64,000 nt of DNA from Candidatus Pedobacter colombiensis (GTDB lineage Bacteria; Bacteroidota; Bacteroidia; Sphingobacteriales; Sphingobacteriaceae). Positions 1 through 8,289 of the stretch are shown piece by piece. Made by a program: the position numbers and the translations under genes. The stretch covers positions 1,612,001 to 1,676,000 of the forward strand of contig CP119313.1 of assembly GCA_029202485.1 (NCBI GenBank). Direction: 5' to 3'. Under the pieces are notes generated by a model that was given only the letters and a program-made list of their open reading frames with translations, made no database searches and was not told the origin of the DNA. The stretch's first letter is position 1. Each line of letters opens with the position of its first letter.

Positions 1-742
1 GGAAGGTATCATTTAAGCCATCACCGTTTGGTGTAAAAACATTCGGAATGATTATTCCTATGATTGATTTACTATCTGTAGATGTGTTGTTTTGTAGGTT
101 AGGGTCGGCTTCCTGAGCAGTTACAGTAGCTGTATTTCTGATGATCCCGGCTTTTATGGCTTTAACCTTAATCTTCAGATTGGCCATTTGACCATTATCT
201 AGCCGGCTGATTTCCCATAAAATGGTTCTGTTGCCCTGGTTATATCTTGCAAGTCCCAATGCCGGGGTGATGAGTTGTTCAAAAGTTAGCTCTTCGGGTA
301 ATACATCTTGTACTTTTACAAGTGTTGCATTGTCGGCACCATTGTTTTTTACCTGTATCAGGTATTCAAAAGTTTCGTTGATAGTTACTGATCTCGATTC
401 CGAATTTTTGTTGATCATCAGATCAGCAGTAAGCGATGTAGCGGAACCGATATTTACGATGATGGGAGCAGAGATATCCGAAGCACAACCGGCAGAATTG
501 AACGATACCACCTTGTAAGTTCCGGGAAGTATGATCGTATAATCAGCCGATGTAGCACCGGTAATGGCTACATCATCTTTTATCCATTGAAAGGAAACGG
601 CATTAACAGAATTGGCCTTTGCCTTCAGTGTAGCTCCGGGAGGGAGGTTCACTGTTTGGATGGAACCATTAGATTGCGCAAAGCCTGCCGTTGCACTAAG
701 CAACAGCAGACTGGTTACGAAACCTATATTTCTGTTAAACAT
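1..742 (-). CDS. Secreted protein with DUF11-like repeat and CHU_C gliding/T9SS C-terminal domain (3' end outside window)
   Basis: The reading frame starts at ATG 742 and runs open through base 1, so about 247 codons are seen and the C-terminus is missing. Residues 1-23 form a signal peptide (MFNRNIGFVTSLLLLSATAG, then FAQS). An Ig-like part (QWIKDDVAITGATSADY) follows, then a DUF11-like conserved repeat (FEYLIQVKNNGADNATLVKV, then QDVLPEELTF). The last visible residues, VFTPNGDGLNDTF, are the hallmark opening of the gliding-motility-associated C-terminal domain (CHU_C), which targets proteins to the type IX secretion system. It lies 18 bp downstream of the preceding gene and is probably co-transcribed with the two genes to its right. 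Such genes are often followed by a PorP/SprF gene, which would be off the window. Family placement is firm; the exact role (adhesin or surface structural protein) is inferred. Confidence 0.85.
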   Translation of the reverse strand, partial: MFNRNIGFVTSLLLLSATAGFAQSNGSIQTVNLPPGATLKAKANSVNAVSFQWIKDDVAITGATSADYTIILPGTYKVVSFNSAGCASDISAPIIVNIGSATSLTADLMINKNSESRSVTINETFEYLIQVKNNGADNATLVKVQDVLPEELTFEQLITPALGLARYNQGNRTILWEISRLDNGQMANLKIKVKAIKAGIIRNTATVTAQEADPNLQNNTSTDSKSIIGIIIPNVFTPNGDGLNDTF

Positions 743-760
743 GAATACGTTTTAATCCTT

Positions 761-1534
761 TTAGTTAAATGTGATAGTTGGGGTAGCCGGTTTAGGCGTA
801 ACAACAATTGATGATGAAGCTCCTGATGTTTTTACACAACCTTTATTATCCCCGGAATTTAATTTTCCAGTCCCTGTTGCAACAACGTATTTAATGGATG
901 CAGTTAATACATATGTCCCTGCATCAGCAAGGTTATTTAATGTAAATGTATTTCCAGATTGAACTCCAATAGTTGATAAATCTCCTACGGCAACAGTGTT
1001 TTTTGTTGCTGTCCAGGTATATTCATAGCTAACATCAGTCAACGCAGTAGCAATAGTGGTTGCAGTTGCTGTAACTATTGAAGATTGGACTGTTGGATTT
1101 GAACCACCCTGACAGAAGGAACCTTGTGAAGGAGATCCCAATGATACTGATGCATCGGGCAGATTATAGAGCGTAAGTGCTGGTGATACATCTCCGGAGC
1201 AGCTTGTTGCATCTGCTGTTTTTATAAAAACTTTATAACGATGTTCACCTTTACTTAAGGCTGCTCCACCTACCTGGAAATCAGGAGCAACACCATTTGT
1301 AACGACAGGAACTTCTGTTGCGGAACCCATTGGTTGATCCGCAGATGTCCATTCCTGCCAAACAACCTTATCTCCGGCCTTTAATGTTGCCGTAGTTGTA
1401 GCGTCGGGTTTTAAAATTGCTGTTCCATCACCACATAAATAAAGTGGGTAAGAATCAGCTAAAGCACTGATAGGTAGTGTAAACAATACAAATGCGATGG
1501 TTAGCAGTCGGAAAGTGGTAATTTTCGTTTTCAT
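761..1534 (-). CDS. Secreted protein of unknown function, Ig-like/PKD-like
   Basis: A 257-residue protein with a clear signal peptide (MKTKITTFRLLTIAFVLFTL, then PISALA). The rest is Thr/Ser/Val-rich beta-type sequence with cysteines spaced as in the Ig-like repeats of long Bacteroidota surface proteins (for example GSFCQGGSNPTVQSS and YKVFIKTADATSCSGD). It ends abruptly at IVVTPKPATPTITFN, which is the kind of Pro-rich linker that normally leads into a further Ig repeat. It is the middle gene of a three-gene minus-strand set (26 bp from the upstream gene, 18 bp from the CHU_C gene). No catalytic motif is visible. A structural or binding role at the cell surface is inferred from the company it keeps. 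Confidence 0.7.
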   Translation of the reverse strand: MKTKITTFRLLTIAFVLFTLPISALADSYPLYLCGDGTAILKPDATTTATLKAGDKVVWQEWTSADQPMGSATEVPVVTNGVAPDFQVGGAALSKGEHRYKVFIKTADATSCSGDVSPALTLYNLPDASVSLGSPSQGSFCQGGSNPTVQSSIVTATATTIATALTDVSYEYTWTATKNTVAVGDLSTIGVQSGNTFTLNNLADAGTYVLTASIKYVVATGTGKLNSGDNKGCVKTSGASSSIVVTPKPATPTITFN

Positions 1535-1560
1535 AATTTAAAGTTTAAGGGTTTATTTAA

Positions 1561-3147
1561 TTAGTTTATTAATACATAAGGAGTTGGAGGTTTGGGATGG
1601 ACTGTGATCAGAATTTCATTGCTATCTGATGAGCAGCTAACTCCATTAAGGGTAGCTGTTGCTAGGCGTTTGTAATAAGTATTTTGGGTGAGGATTAAAC
1701 TTTCTGTAAAAGTTTGAGCTGTTGCTCCGTTGATATTTGCATAATGTGTATTGTCATTAGTTGATTTTTGCCACTGATAAGTTACCGTTCCATTACCGGT
1801 TCCTGTAGCAACATTGGTAAGCATTGCTGGTTTTGTACCAGCACAAATTGTTTGCACTGTACCAATACTTCCTGGATTCACAGTGTTGATTGTAATCTTC
1901 ATCTTAATTCTTTCTGATTCCCCAGAGCAGTTTGTTTTTGCCATAGCTACATAAATGCTATCTGTAGCTGTTAAGTTGCTGGTTGTATAAGAGTTTCCGA
2001 TTGTCGGTGTTCCACCTGTAGCTTTTTTATACCATCTAAGTTCATTTCCTGATGTTGGTGCGTCAGGTGTAAAAGTTGCCTGGGTGCCTGAGCAAATGGT
2101 TATATTCTGCTGCGTGGGGATAGTAAATTTAGGTTTGTCAGGAGTTCTAATTACTTCACGGATATAGAACTCAGAAAATAGATTTGCTACAGACCCGTAA
2201 TTTATTTTAATCCTATCAAAAGGTACATTCGGTGATATGGTAAAAGTGGTTGGTGTTCCATTCCCAAGGAGCCCTAATAAATCCAAGGATAAAAGGTTAC
2301 CGGCTCCAGTTTCCCATACTTTTGTTTCAGAAGCACCATTATAGGCCGTTATGATTATATTATTTAATAATCCGAGAGATAGTCCTGTTTTTGGCGGTGC
2401 GGATACTGTTAGCGTTACCGGATTGGTTGATGATTCAGGGAAATAAAAATTCTGATCTACATAACTTAGTAAAAGGTTGGGAGCCATTGTAGAGTATGTA
2501 TCTGGATTCCCATCAATTGCCAATTGAGGATTGTTTACTGTGCCACCTAATGTTCCTGCTGACCAGTCAGTGCCGAGTGTTATGCCGCAATCTGCGGTAC
2601 TATAAAATGCATAAAGTATATCTATGTTTGCCGTTCCAGTAGATCCTAAAAGTCCGCCGTTACCGGTAGCTGTAATCTGTACACCGGTAAATGTTCCTGA
2701 GGCATTGACAGCATAATAGGTAAAACCATCCGGTCCAATAGTTAGTTTTGAGGCTCCTGGTACAACTGTTGAGCCATTTACGGCCTCTGCTTTAAAAGAG
2801 CCACCTCCTCCTGAAAGTGTATTATTTGCAATTCTTACATATACAAACTTTCCAGCAGGTATGGAGGGGAAAGAAAGCGTAATACTCGCACTGTTAGCAC
2901 TACCCCCCAATACTCCTGGGGTTCCTGAAATATTAATATTTGCATAAGGGGTAGATAATGTTGGTTGTATTGTTGGATCTGTAGCTTTTGCTTTATCTTC
3001 ACGGCTAACTCCGGTTCCTGTTTTGGAGACAATTGTAGCGTAAGTTTTTTGTCCTTTAACCTGTTCTATACCAGTAGTCATTACTATTAAAATTAATAGT
3101 AAAATAGAACGTTTGACGGATGTGTTTTTAAGTCTGAACGAGAGCAT
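1561..3147 (-). CDS. Secreted multi-domain Ig-like protein
   Basis: A 528-residue protein starting at ATG 3147; an in-frame GTG two codons upstream (3153) is the alternative start. A hydrophobic signal segment (SILLLILIVMTTGIEQ) is followed by a Gly/Ser/Thr-rich discoidin-like or lectin-like region and then at least two Ig-like repeats of the CHU_C-associated kind, each with the motif ICSGT or ICAGT near its start and W-Y/W-Q cores (LRWYKKATGG, YQWQKSTNDN). It ends in ILITVHPKPPTPYVLIN, a linker-like tail that resembles the end of the next gene. It heads the three-gene set; a TAGTTTTG -7-like element lies about 65 bp upstream. The function is not known; surface adhesin or matrix protein is an inference. 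Confidence 0.75.
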   Translation of the reverse strand: MLSFRLKNTSVKRSILLLILIVMTTGIEQVKGQKTYATIVSKTGTGVSREDKAKATDPTIQPTLSTPYANINISGTPGVLGGSANSASITLSFPSIPAGKFVYVRIANNTLSGGGGSFKAEAVNGSTVVPGASKLTIGPDGFTYYAVNASGTFTGVQITATGNGGLLGSTGTANIDILYAFYSTADCGITLGTDWSAGTLGGTVNNPQLAIDGNPDTYSTMAPNLLLSYVDQNFYFPESSTNPVTLTVSAPPKTGLSLGLLNNIIITAYNGASETKVWETGAGNLLSLDLLGLLGNGTPTTFTISPNVPFDRIKINYGSVANLFSEFYIREVIRTPDKPKFTIPTQQNITICSGTQATFTPDAPTSGNELRWYKKATGGTPTIGNSYTTSNLTATDSIYVAMAKTNCSGESERIKMKITINTVNPGSIGTVQTICAGTKPAMLTNVATGTGNGTVTYQWQKSTNDNTHYANINGATAQTFTESLILTQNTYYKRLATATLNGVSCSSDSNEILITVHPKPPTPYVLIN

Positions 3148-3153
3148 GAACAC

Positions 3154-3532
3154 GTAATTAAAGTTCCGAAAACAGTCTTTTTTAATGTGTTAAGGCTATT
3201 TTTTCATTATCCCGTTCAAAACTAGGTTACAATAGCAACCCATTTTTTGTTCATTTTGTTCAGTTTATTCCTTTCGAATTCAGTGTAAAGACAATACCAT
3301 TGTCGTAAATGGAAGGGAGATGCCTGCTAGTGGTTGGTTTCGGAGTGAGTCCTTATTCCTTCCAGTGTGGTAGGAGCCCTACGAGGGTTCTAACTCGGTG
3401 TTGAGTCGGTATTGAAACGGGGTTGATTGTGTTATTATACCGAGTCAACCCTGTCTGTGCTGCGCAGCAACTCTGACGCAGGTATCCACGCATAATGGAA
3501 GCACTATAGAAGCAATAAGGTAGTGATATAAC
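3154..3532. other. 379-bp intergenic region with structured element
   Basis: No convincing coding frame. On the minus strand 3224-3217 reads TAGTTTTG, a fit to the Bacteroidota -7 element TAnnTTTG, pointing at the three-gene secreted-protein set; no good -33 TTTG is found at the right spacing, so this promoter is tentative. From about 3318 to 3505 the base composition changes (more GC) and several inverted repeats occur; these are listed separately. Confidence 0.5.
3371..3469. repeat. Cluster of inverted repeats (possible mobile intergenic element or structured RNA)
   Basis: Three folding units lie next to each other: TAGGAGCCC/GGGTTCTA (3371-3379 with 3385-3392, five-base loop TACGA, one bulge), TTGAGTCGGTAT/ATACCGAGTCAA (3401-3412 with 3437-3448, one mismatch), and a perfect 12-bp palindrome TGCTGCGCAGCA (3458-3469). 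GGGTTGA (3422-3428) can also pair with TCAACCC (3445-3451), competing with the second stem. It is in neither neighbour's coding sequence. Confidence 0.55.
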
Positions 3533-5002
3533 TTATTTAGGGTGTAAACCCGAGATGATCTGCCCCAGCATACTGGCACCACCTTCGGCTTCATGGATGT
3601 CGAAGGCGCCAAACCCCAGCATCATATGGTTCACTTTGTCTTTAGTTTTGTGGTTGTTGGGATGATAGGGGACAGTGATGCCCATCATATCCAGTTTGTT
3701 GAGCACGACATTCAGGTCAATGTTGTCATCAAATTTTAGCCAAAAGGTTAAGCCGTTTTGGGGTATTTCGTAGCTGATGTATTTATGTAAATGGTTGGAA
3801 AGGATCAAGTGCAGCTGATCGCGGTAAGCCCTTGATTTCAATCTGATTTCACGGGCGTATTCTGCCATGTCGCCATTTTTGATCATTTCAGCTATCGCTT
3901 TTTCTTTAATTATATCCCGGCTTTCTATAGACTGTCTGGGTAGGGCCAGGAATTCGGTCATAAACTGGCTTGAGGCTACTACAAGCCGAAGTGCGGTTGT
4001 ATCTGGTGTGGCTTTACTTAGAGCACCCATATAAATTACGAAACCACCGTGGTTGTAGCGGGCCAGAGACCTATAAGGTTCATTGCCATACCAAAATTCA
4101 TGATCGTCTTCCTCTTCAATAATACAGACCCGGTGATATTTTGCTAATTCAATCAATCTATTACAGTCCGCTTCGCTTAATGCATAGCTTTCCGGAAAAC
4201 TACATTGTGGACGGATATGTATTGCCCGCACAGCGGTATACTGTAGTATTTGGTCAAATCTATCTATAAAATCAGGGTCCTTACGGTTTAGTGTATATAC
4301 TCTTGCGCCATGTTTTTCCAATGCTGCTGCGAGTTTTATGTCATGGGGAGAAGTATTGATCACCACATCACCTGGGTTAAGCAGTACTTTAAATACTCGG
4401 TTCAGGCTACTTTTTCTGCTATGGACTATTTCCAGCATGTTGTGCTTCAAACCAAAACCTCGTTTACGATTTAAGTTTTGGACTATAGCATCTTTCAAAT
4501 ATAAGGCTTCATACTCCATAAGTAATTCGGCCTGGCTCAAAGCTTTACTGGCTGTACGAAACCGGGTATAATATTCAGAAAATTTTTCTTCCGGAAAGGA
4601 GGCCGGACTTGGGAAATCAGTACCAACGCCACTAAAAGGTTGATCTACTTTTTTCTCTGACTGTGCATCCTTATTCTTAATAGCCATACCTGCCGAAAAA
4701 CGCTCTGTGAAACCAGAGGTGCGAGGGGTAAGATCTTCGGAAGGATTGGTTAATGAAACAGAAGTTCCTGAGCCCTTGGCACTGGTGAGCCAGTTGGTAT
4801 CTATGAGCTTGGTATATGCTCTTCTAACTGAGCTTTCACTAACCTTATTAATCTTAGCAAGTGCTCTGTAAGGGGGAATAAGATCCCCAGCCATTAGCTC
4901 CTTTGAGGAAATCGCCTGGATAATAAAATCTACAATTTGGCTGGTGCATTTAGCATTATTCAAATTAGGAATCAGCCAATCAAAGGTGTACTTGTTTTTC
5001 AT
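3533..5002 (-). CDS. MocR/PdxR-type GntR-family transcriptional regulator with aminotransferase-like domain
   Basis: A 489-residue protein, the usual length for MocR regulators. Residues about 15-90 are a GntR winged helix (ELMAGDLIPPYRALAKINKV, then SESSVRRAYTKL). After a linker of about 60 residues the rest is a fold-type I PLP aminotransferase-like domain. The acidic PLP-contact motif is present as IIEEEDDHEFWYGNEPYRSL, and the PLP-lysine as GALSKATPDTTALRLV, so cofactor binding is likely kept. Family members sense PLP or an amine/amino-acid ligand and control nearby genes in cis. It is divergent from the CRP-like/MauE-like pair at 5315, which is a candidate target. A TACATTTG element at 5050-5043 could be its -7 box. 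The ligand cannot be told from sequence. Confidence 0.88.
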   Translation of the reverse strand: MKNKYTFDWLIPNLNNAKCTSQIVDFIIQAISSKELMAGDLIPPYRALAKINKVSESSVRRAYTKLIDTNWLTSAKGSGTSVSLTNPSEDLTPRTSGFTERFSAGMAIKNKDAQSEKKVDQPFSGVGTDFPSPASFPEEKFSEYYTRFRTASKALSQAELLMEYEALYLKDAIVQNLNRKRGFGLKHNMLEIVHSRKSSLNRVFKVLLNPGDVVINTSPHDIKLAAALEKHGARVYTLNRKDPDFIDRFDQILQYTAVRAIHIRPQCSFPESYALSEADCNRLIELAKYHRVCIIEEEDDHEFWYGNEPYRSLARYNHGGFVIYMGALSKATPDTTALRLVVASSQFMTEFLALPRQSIESRDIIKEKAIAEMIKNGDMAEYAREIRLKSRAYRDQLHLILSNHLHKYISYEIPQNGLTFWLKFDDNIDLNVVLNKLDMMGITVPYHPNNHKTKDKVNHMMLGFGAFDIHEAEGGASMLGQIISGLHPK

Positions 5003-5042
5003 GATTTGAAAGCATTATTTAAGAGGGTAATGGTTAGTTAAA

Positions 5043-5050
5043 CAAATGTA
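5043..5050 (-). promoter_or_regulatory. Candidate -7 element for the MocR-type gene
   Basis: The minus strand reads TACATTTG, matching TAnnTTTG exactly, about 41 bp upstream of ATG 5002. No TTTG is seen at 18-21 bp spacing upstream, so only the -7 part is supported. Confidence 0.35.
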
Positions 5051-5231
5051 AACTAAAAGATTAGAAAAACGATGAGCAAAATTGAATTCACTGAAAATCC
5101 CACAATTGGGTTCAAATATTTTCATTTTAACTGGTGATCTTTATTTAGCTTTTAACACTATTTATTTTTTGGATACTTTATTTAAAATGATGAATCATCA
5201 AAAAAATATACTTTCTATTGGATCTATTTCT

Positions 5232-5284
5232 ATCGGGATCCCGATCATATCTGATCCCGCTCTCTGCGCTTCAAAAGAAGCGCA
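5232..5284. promoter_or_regulatory. Leader hairpins upstream of the CRP-like gene
   Basis: In the 312-bp gap 5003-5314 there are two strong foldbacks: a perfect 14-bp palindrome ATCGGGATCCCGAT (5232-5245) and an 8-bp stem TGCGCTTC-AAAA-GAAGCGCA (5265-5284). No T-run follows, so neither is a classical terminator. Both lie within an open frame (ATG 5187 or 5190 to stop 5288) that could encode a 33-34 residue peptide ending ALCASKEAH, so a leader-peptide attenuator is possible. Gap otherwise empty. Confidence 0.4.
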
Positions 5285-5314
5285 TTAATAAAGAAACTTA
5301 ACCTCCTCAAACCT

Positions 5315-5929
5315 ATGAATCTCTACAAAAAACAACTTATCGATGAATTAATTTTGCCAGCTTTTAATCAGCTAACAGTCTCTCAAAAACTAATCAACAG
5401 TCTGTACGATTTATGTTCCTTACACAAGGCCATAAAATTTCAGCTATTGGAATTGCCCGGCCCTTATTTCGAGGGCCGGCTGTGGTTCTCTGTCGAGGCC
5501 ATGGTACAGGCTTATTATTTTTGTCCCTATAAACAATGTAAATGGGGGACTCGCATCTGGAGACGTAAGGAATTTATCCTTAACAGTTCCAGTTTGTTGA
5601 ACCAGGAATTTAGAACAGACTATCTTGAAGTGCTGGAACCTGGCGATTTGCTTTCTATTACTTACATAGATCTGCTTAAGCTGATGGTTGAATTTCCAGA
5701 GTTAGAAAAGCAGGTGCAGAATATTTCTGCGTGTAACGAAATGTATTATCATCGTCGTAATCAGCTTTTAAATCAGCCTCCATTAGAGCGAGTATTACAG
5801 TTTGAAAAAGAAAATCCTTTGTTTATCAATGTAGCCGGTAAAGATGCTATTGCCATGCATGTTGGACTTACCAGACAGGGGTACCATAATCAACTAAAAA
5901 GACATCACCTCACATTTGTAACCTCATGA
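5315..5929 (+). CDS. CRP/FNR-like cyclic-nucleotide-binding-domain protein
   Basis: A 204-residue protein with the layout of Bacteroidota Crp/Fnr-type proteins: a beta-roll sensor-like N-terminal part (residues about 25-120, with FSVEAMVQAYYFCPYKQC and LEVLEPGDLLSITYIDLLKL, where the typical EALEPSELL... segment sits) and a helical C-terminal part. The C-terminal HTH is weak (PLERVLQFEKENPLFINVAG, then KDAIAMHVGLTRQGYHNQLK), but still recognisable as the position of the recognition helix. Its stop overlaps the start of the MauE-like gene by 4 bp (ATGA), so the two are translated as a unit. Ligand unknown; many homologues lack cAMP-binding residues. Confidence 0.7.
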   Translation: MNLYKKQLIDELILPAFNQLTVSQKLINSLYDLCSLHKAIKFQLLELPGPYFEGRLWFSVEAMVQAYYFCPYKQCKWGTRIWRRKEFILNSSSLLNQEFRTDYLEVLEPGDLLSITYIDLLKLMVEFPELEKQVQNISACNEMYYHRRNQLLNQPPLERVLQFEKENPLFINVAGKDAIAMHVGLTRQGYHNQLKRHHLTFVTS

Positions 5930-6348
5930 CCAGAATTGTTATTTCATACACACTGGCATTGCTTTTTGCTTATTCAGGATTCAGTAAGTTAATCAATTAT
6001 TATGATTTTAATTATCAACTGAATCGATTACCCATTTTAGATCATTATTCAACCCTCTTGGTTTGGTTAATCCCGGTTTTGGAAATTATGGTTTCCAGTT
6101 TGTTGTTCATGCCAAAAAGACGACTAGAAGGGTTTTATGCTTCATTTTGTATATTCTTTATATTTACTTTTTATCTCTGCTCTGTATTAAACTTTGGTTC
6201 TAACTTACCATGCACTTGTGACAATACCTGGCTTACGATGAGTTGGCCGTTCCAATTGCTCATCAATTTGATAGGTATATTGTTCACTTTAGCAGGGCTT
6301 TTATTGCAAACCAGGAAGATGGGAAGGTATACGCACTTATCGCTTTAA
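5926..6348 (+). CDS. MauE/DoxX-like integral membrane protein
   Basis: A 140-residue protein with four predicted membrane segments (roughly residues 5-22, 45-62, 72-92 and 104-126). The start overlaps the upstream gene's stop. It keeps the Tyr/Ser/Gly-rich first helix typical of MauE/DoxX proteins (YTLALLFAYSGFSKLINYYD) and a cysteine pair CTC (NLPCTCDN) just before the last segment, as in MauE-like redox-associated proteins, which are thought to supply thiol/disulfide chemistry at the membrane. With the CRP-like partner this looks like a small redox-related unit; the substrate is not known. Confidence 0.75.
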   Translation: MTRIVISYTLALLFAYSGFSKLINYYDFNYQLNRLPILDHYSTLLVWLIPVLEIMVSSLLFMPKRRLEGFYASFCIFFIFTFYLCSVLNFGSNLPCTCDNTWLTMSWPFQLLINLIGILFTLAGLLLQTRKMGRYTHLSL

Positions 6349-6377
6349 TTTTTTGTTGCTGCTTCATTTTTAAGGTA

Positions 6378-6409
6378 TACCAGAGTTGTTAAGGCTCTGG
6401 TATTTTTTT
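6378..6409 (+). terminator. Rho-independent terminator after the MauE-like gene
   Basis: TACCAGAG (6378-6385) pairs with CTCTGGTA (6395-6402), nine-base loop, followed by seven T residues. It lies 30 bp after the stop of the MauE-like gene. Confidence 0.8.
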
Positions 6410-6598
6410 ATAGGCTAAATTACATAATGAGCACTTATAAATAATTCAATTGCTAGCGCCCACTTCTGATATGACCTTACTTTTACTTCCTGTTTTTTAC
6501 AATTTTATCTCTAAATGGCAATTATAATTTTACTAATCGAAAAATAAAATTGTACTCTTGTGAATAGCATATCCCCCTCTTTTTGAAAAGATTTGTCA

Positions 6599-6961
6599 AT
6601 GCAGAATAAAGTTAAATCAATTGGGGAGTTTGTAAAGGAAATTGCTGAAAGTAAGAATCTTAAACCTTCTGGGATTGGTAAAATGATCAATTCTACCAAA
6701 CAGAACGTATCGGATATATATAAGCGCTCCACGATAGATTCTGAGCTACTCCTGACCTTGAGCAGAGAGCTGAAATATAATCTGTTTTCTTATTATGATG
6801 ATAAAGAGCCTATTGCTGGATTTCGCATGGAAGAAACTAAGGAATGGCAGTCTAAAATAGATAACCTTACTGTAGAGTTGAAGTTTACCAAAGAGCTGCT
6901 TCAGCAGCAACAGGAGATCATACGATTGCTGAAGGAGAAGGAGGCCTATTTAAACAAATAA
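6599..6961 (+). CDS. Small HTH (XRE-like) regulator with coiled-coil tail
   Basis: A 120-residue protein. ATG 6599 is preferred over an in-frame TTG at 6593. Residues about 5-55 look like an XRE-type helix-turn-helix (SIGEFVKEIAESKNLKPSGI, then GKMINSTKQNVSDIYKR). The C-terminal 45 residues (WQSKIDNLTVELKFTKELLQ, then QQQEIIRLLKEKEAYL) form a heptad-type coiled coil that probably mediates dimerisation. It is a single gene convergent with the FecR-like gene at 7009 (47 bp apart). The target is unknown. Phage-repressor origin is possible but there are no other phage genes nearby. Confidence 0.65.
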   Translation: MQNKVKSIGEFVKEIAESKNLKPSGIGKMINSTKQNVSDIYKRSTIDSELLLTLSRELKYNLFSYYDDKEPIAGFRMEETKEWQSKIDNLTVELKFTKELLQQQQEIIRLLKEKEAYLNK

Positions 6962-7008
6962 AGCCCTGGATTTTCGCCCAAGGCCTTACCAACTTTCCCA
7001 TTTTTAAC

Positions 7009-8247
7009 TTACTTCATAACAGTAATCTTATTTCCTTGAACTTTGAATTTGACTTCACCGTTCAATTCTATCATATGCAATAGCTCCGATACATTTTTAA
7101 ACTTTGAGACAAAAGCTCCAAATTTCTTTTTCTTTATTTGTTCATCATTGTAAACAACATGTACATTATACCATCTTGAAACTTGCTTCATAATGTTTTC
7201 AAGTGATTCGTTGATAAAGGCAAACTCTCCATTTTTCCAGGCTATAGCAAGATCAGTGTCTACTTCGGCTATCTGTAGAGTGGATCCATTGTTAATGGCC
7301 TGCATTCCGGGTTTGAGGATGGCGTCTCCTCCTTTTGAGGAGACTTTAACCAATCCTTCAAGAAGAGTCGTCTTAATATTTGGTTCATCGTTATAGCAGT
7401 TGATATTGAAATGGGTGCCCAATACAGTTATTTCCTGCTTATCGGTTTGTACAATGAATGGTATTTTTCTGGCTCTGCGCTGCATGTTTAATACAGATTT
7501 GATTTGTCTGACTTCAAAGTAAGCTTCGCCAGACAGATATACTCGACGTTCCGGCATTTCCCAGAAAGAAGATGGGAATCTAAGCGTAGACCCGGCATTG
7601 ATCCATACATTGGTGCCATCCGGTAGGACAATGCTGTATTGACCTCCTTTTGGAGTGACCATTACATTTAATCCAGGAGCATCTTTTACAGGACTAAGCT
7701 TTCCATTAACCTTCAACTGAAGAGAATCCATCAAGCCGGGTTCGACAGCATGAACTGCATCTGGATTAAACTTATACAGTAGCTGGCCATCGGCCTTTTT
7801 TATAATTTCCACACCCTTGTCGCTGGCAAGTTCACCATTCTTCGCATTACTTAAATCAATAGTTTTGCCATTCGCTAAAGTAAGGATAGCTTTATTAGAG
7901 CCTGGTTTTATATCATTGGTATAGGTTTCTGGTTTTGGAACCTTTTCTTTAATGAATAAAGTGGAAGCACCATATATCAATAAACTGACTGCTGCTACGC
8001 CGGAAAGCCAAGACCAAAGCAAGTTTTTATTGGGTCTGTTTGGTTTAGGCAACAATTTAAAAACCTCCAGCCTTGCTGCTTCAGCTTCTTCAAATGAAAC
8101 ATCAGCCACATCCATATTATAGGTGGCATACCAATTATCGACAAGGATTCTTTCTTCCTCATCACAGGTTCCGGACCGGTATTTAAGGAGTAAGTCTTTG
8201 GGGTCTTTATTGTCCATTTTACTTTTTTTCTTATCGGTTTCACGCAT
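7009..8247 (-). CDS. FecR-family anti-sigma factor / sigma regulator
   Basis: A 412-residue protein. ATG 8247 is used; ATG 8217 (MDNKDPKDLLLKYRSGTCDE) is an equally good start, as many FecR homologues begin there. An N-terminal cytoplasmic anti-sigma part is followed by a single membrane segment (LWSWLSGVAAVSLLIYGAST, about residues 82-101), then the periplasmic FecR domain (VMVTPKGGQYSIVLPDGTNV, then WINAGSTLRFP) and a C-terminal DUF4974-like domain (ENIMKQVSRWYNVHVVYNDE). It pairs with the ECF sigma gene just upstream. Usually a SusC/SusD or other TonB-receptor operon follows and provides the signal; here the next gene is a convergent HTH gene, so the pair is orphaned. Confidence 0.92.
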   Translation of the reverse strand: MRETDKKKSKMDNKDPKDLLLKYRSGTCDEEERILVDNWYATYNMDVADVSFEEAEAARLEVFKLLPKPNRPNKNLLWSWLSGVAAVSLLIYGASTLFIKEKVPKPETYTNDIKPGSNKAILTLANGKTIDLSNAKNGELASDKGVEIIKKADGQLLYKFNPDAVHAVEPGLMDSLQLKVNGKLSPVKDAPGLNVMVTPKGGQYSIVLPDGTNVWINAGSTLRFPSSFWEMPERRVYLSGEAYFEVRQIKSVLNMQRRARKIPFIVQTDKQEITVLGTHFNINCYNDEPNIKTTLLEGLVKVSSKGGDAILKPGMQAINNGSTLQIAEVDTDLAIAWKNGEFAFINESLENIMKQVSRWYNVHVVYNDEQIKKKKFGAFVSKFKNVSELLHMIELNGEVKFKVQGNKITVMK

Positions 8248-8289
8248 AACGAAGATCTATACCCAAATAGGAAGAACAAATGAAAAGAA

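Noticed and set aside
6961..7009. Imperfect inverted repeat between the HTH gene and the FecR-like gene
   Set aside because: Pairing AAGCCCTGG/CCCAAGGCCTT is too irregular to call a terminator.
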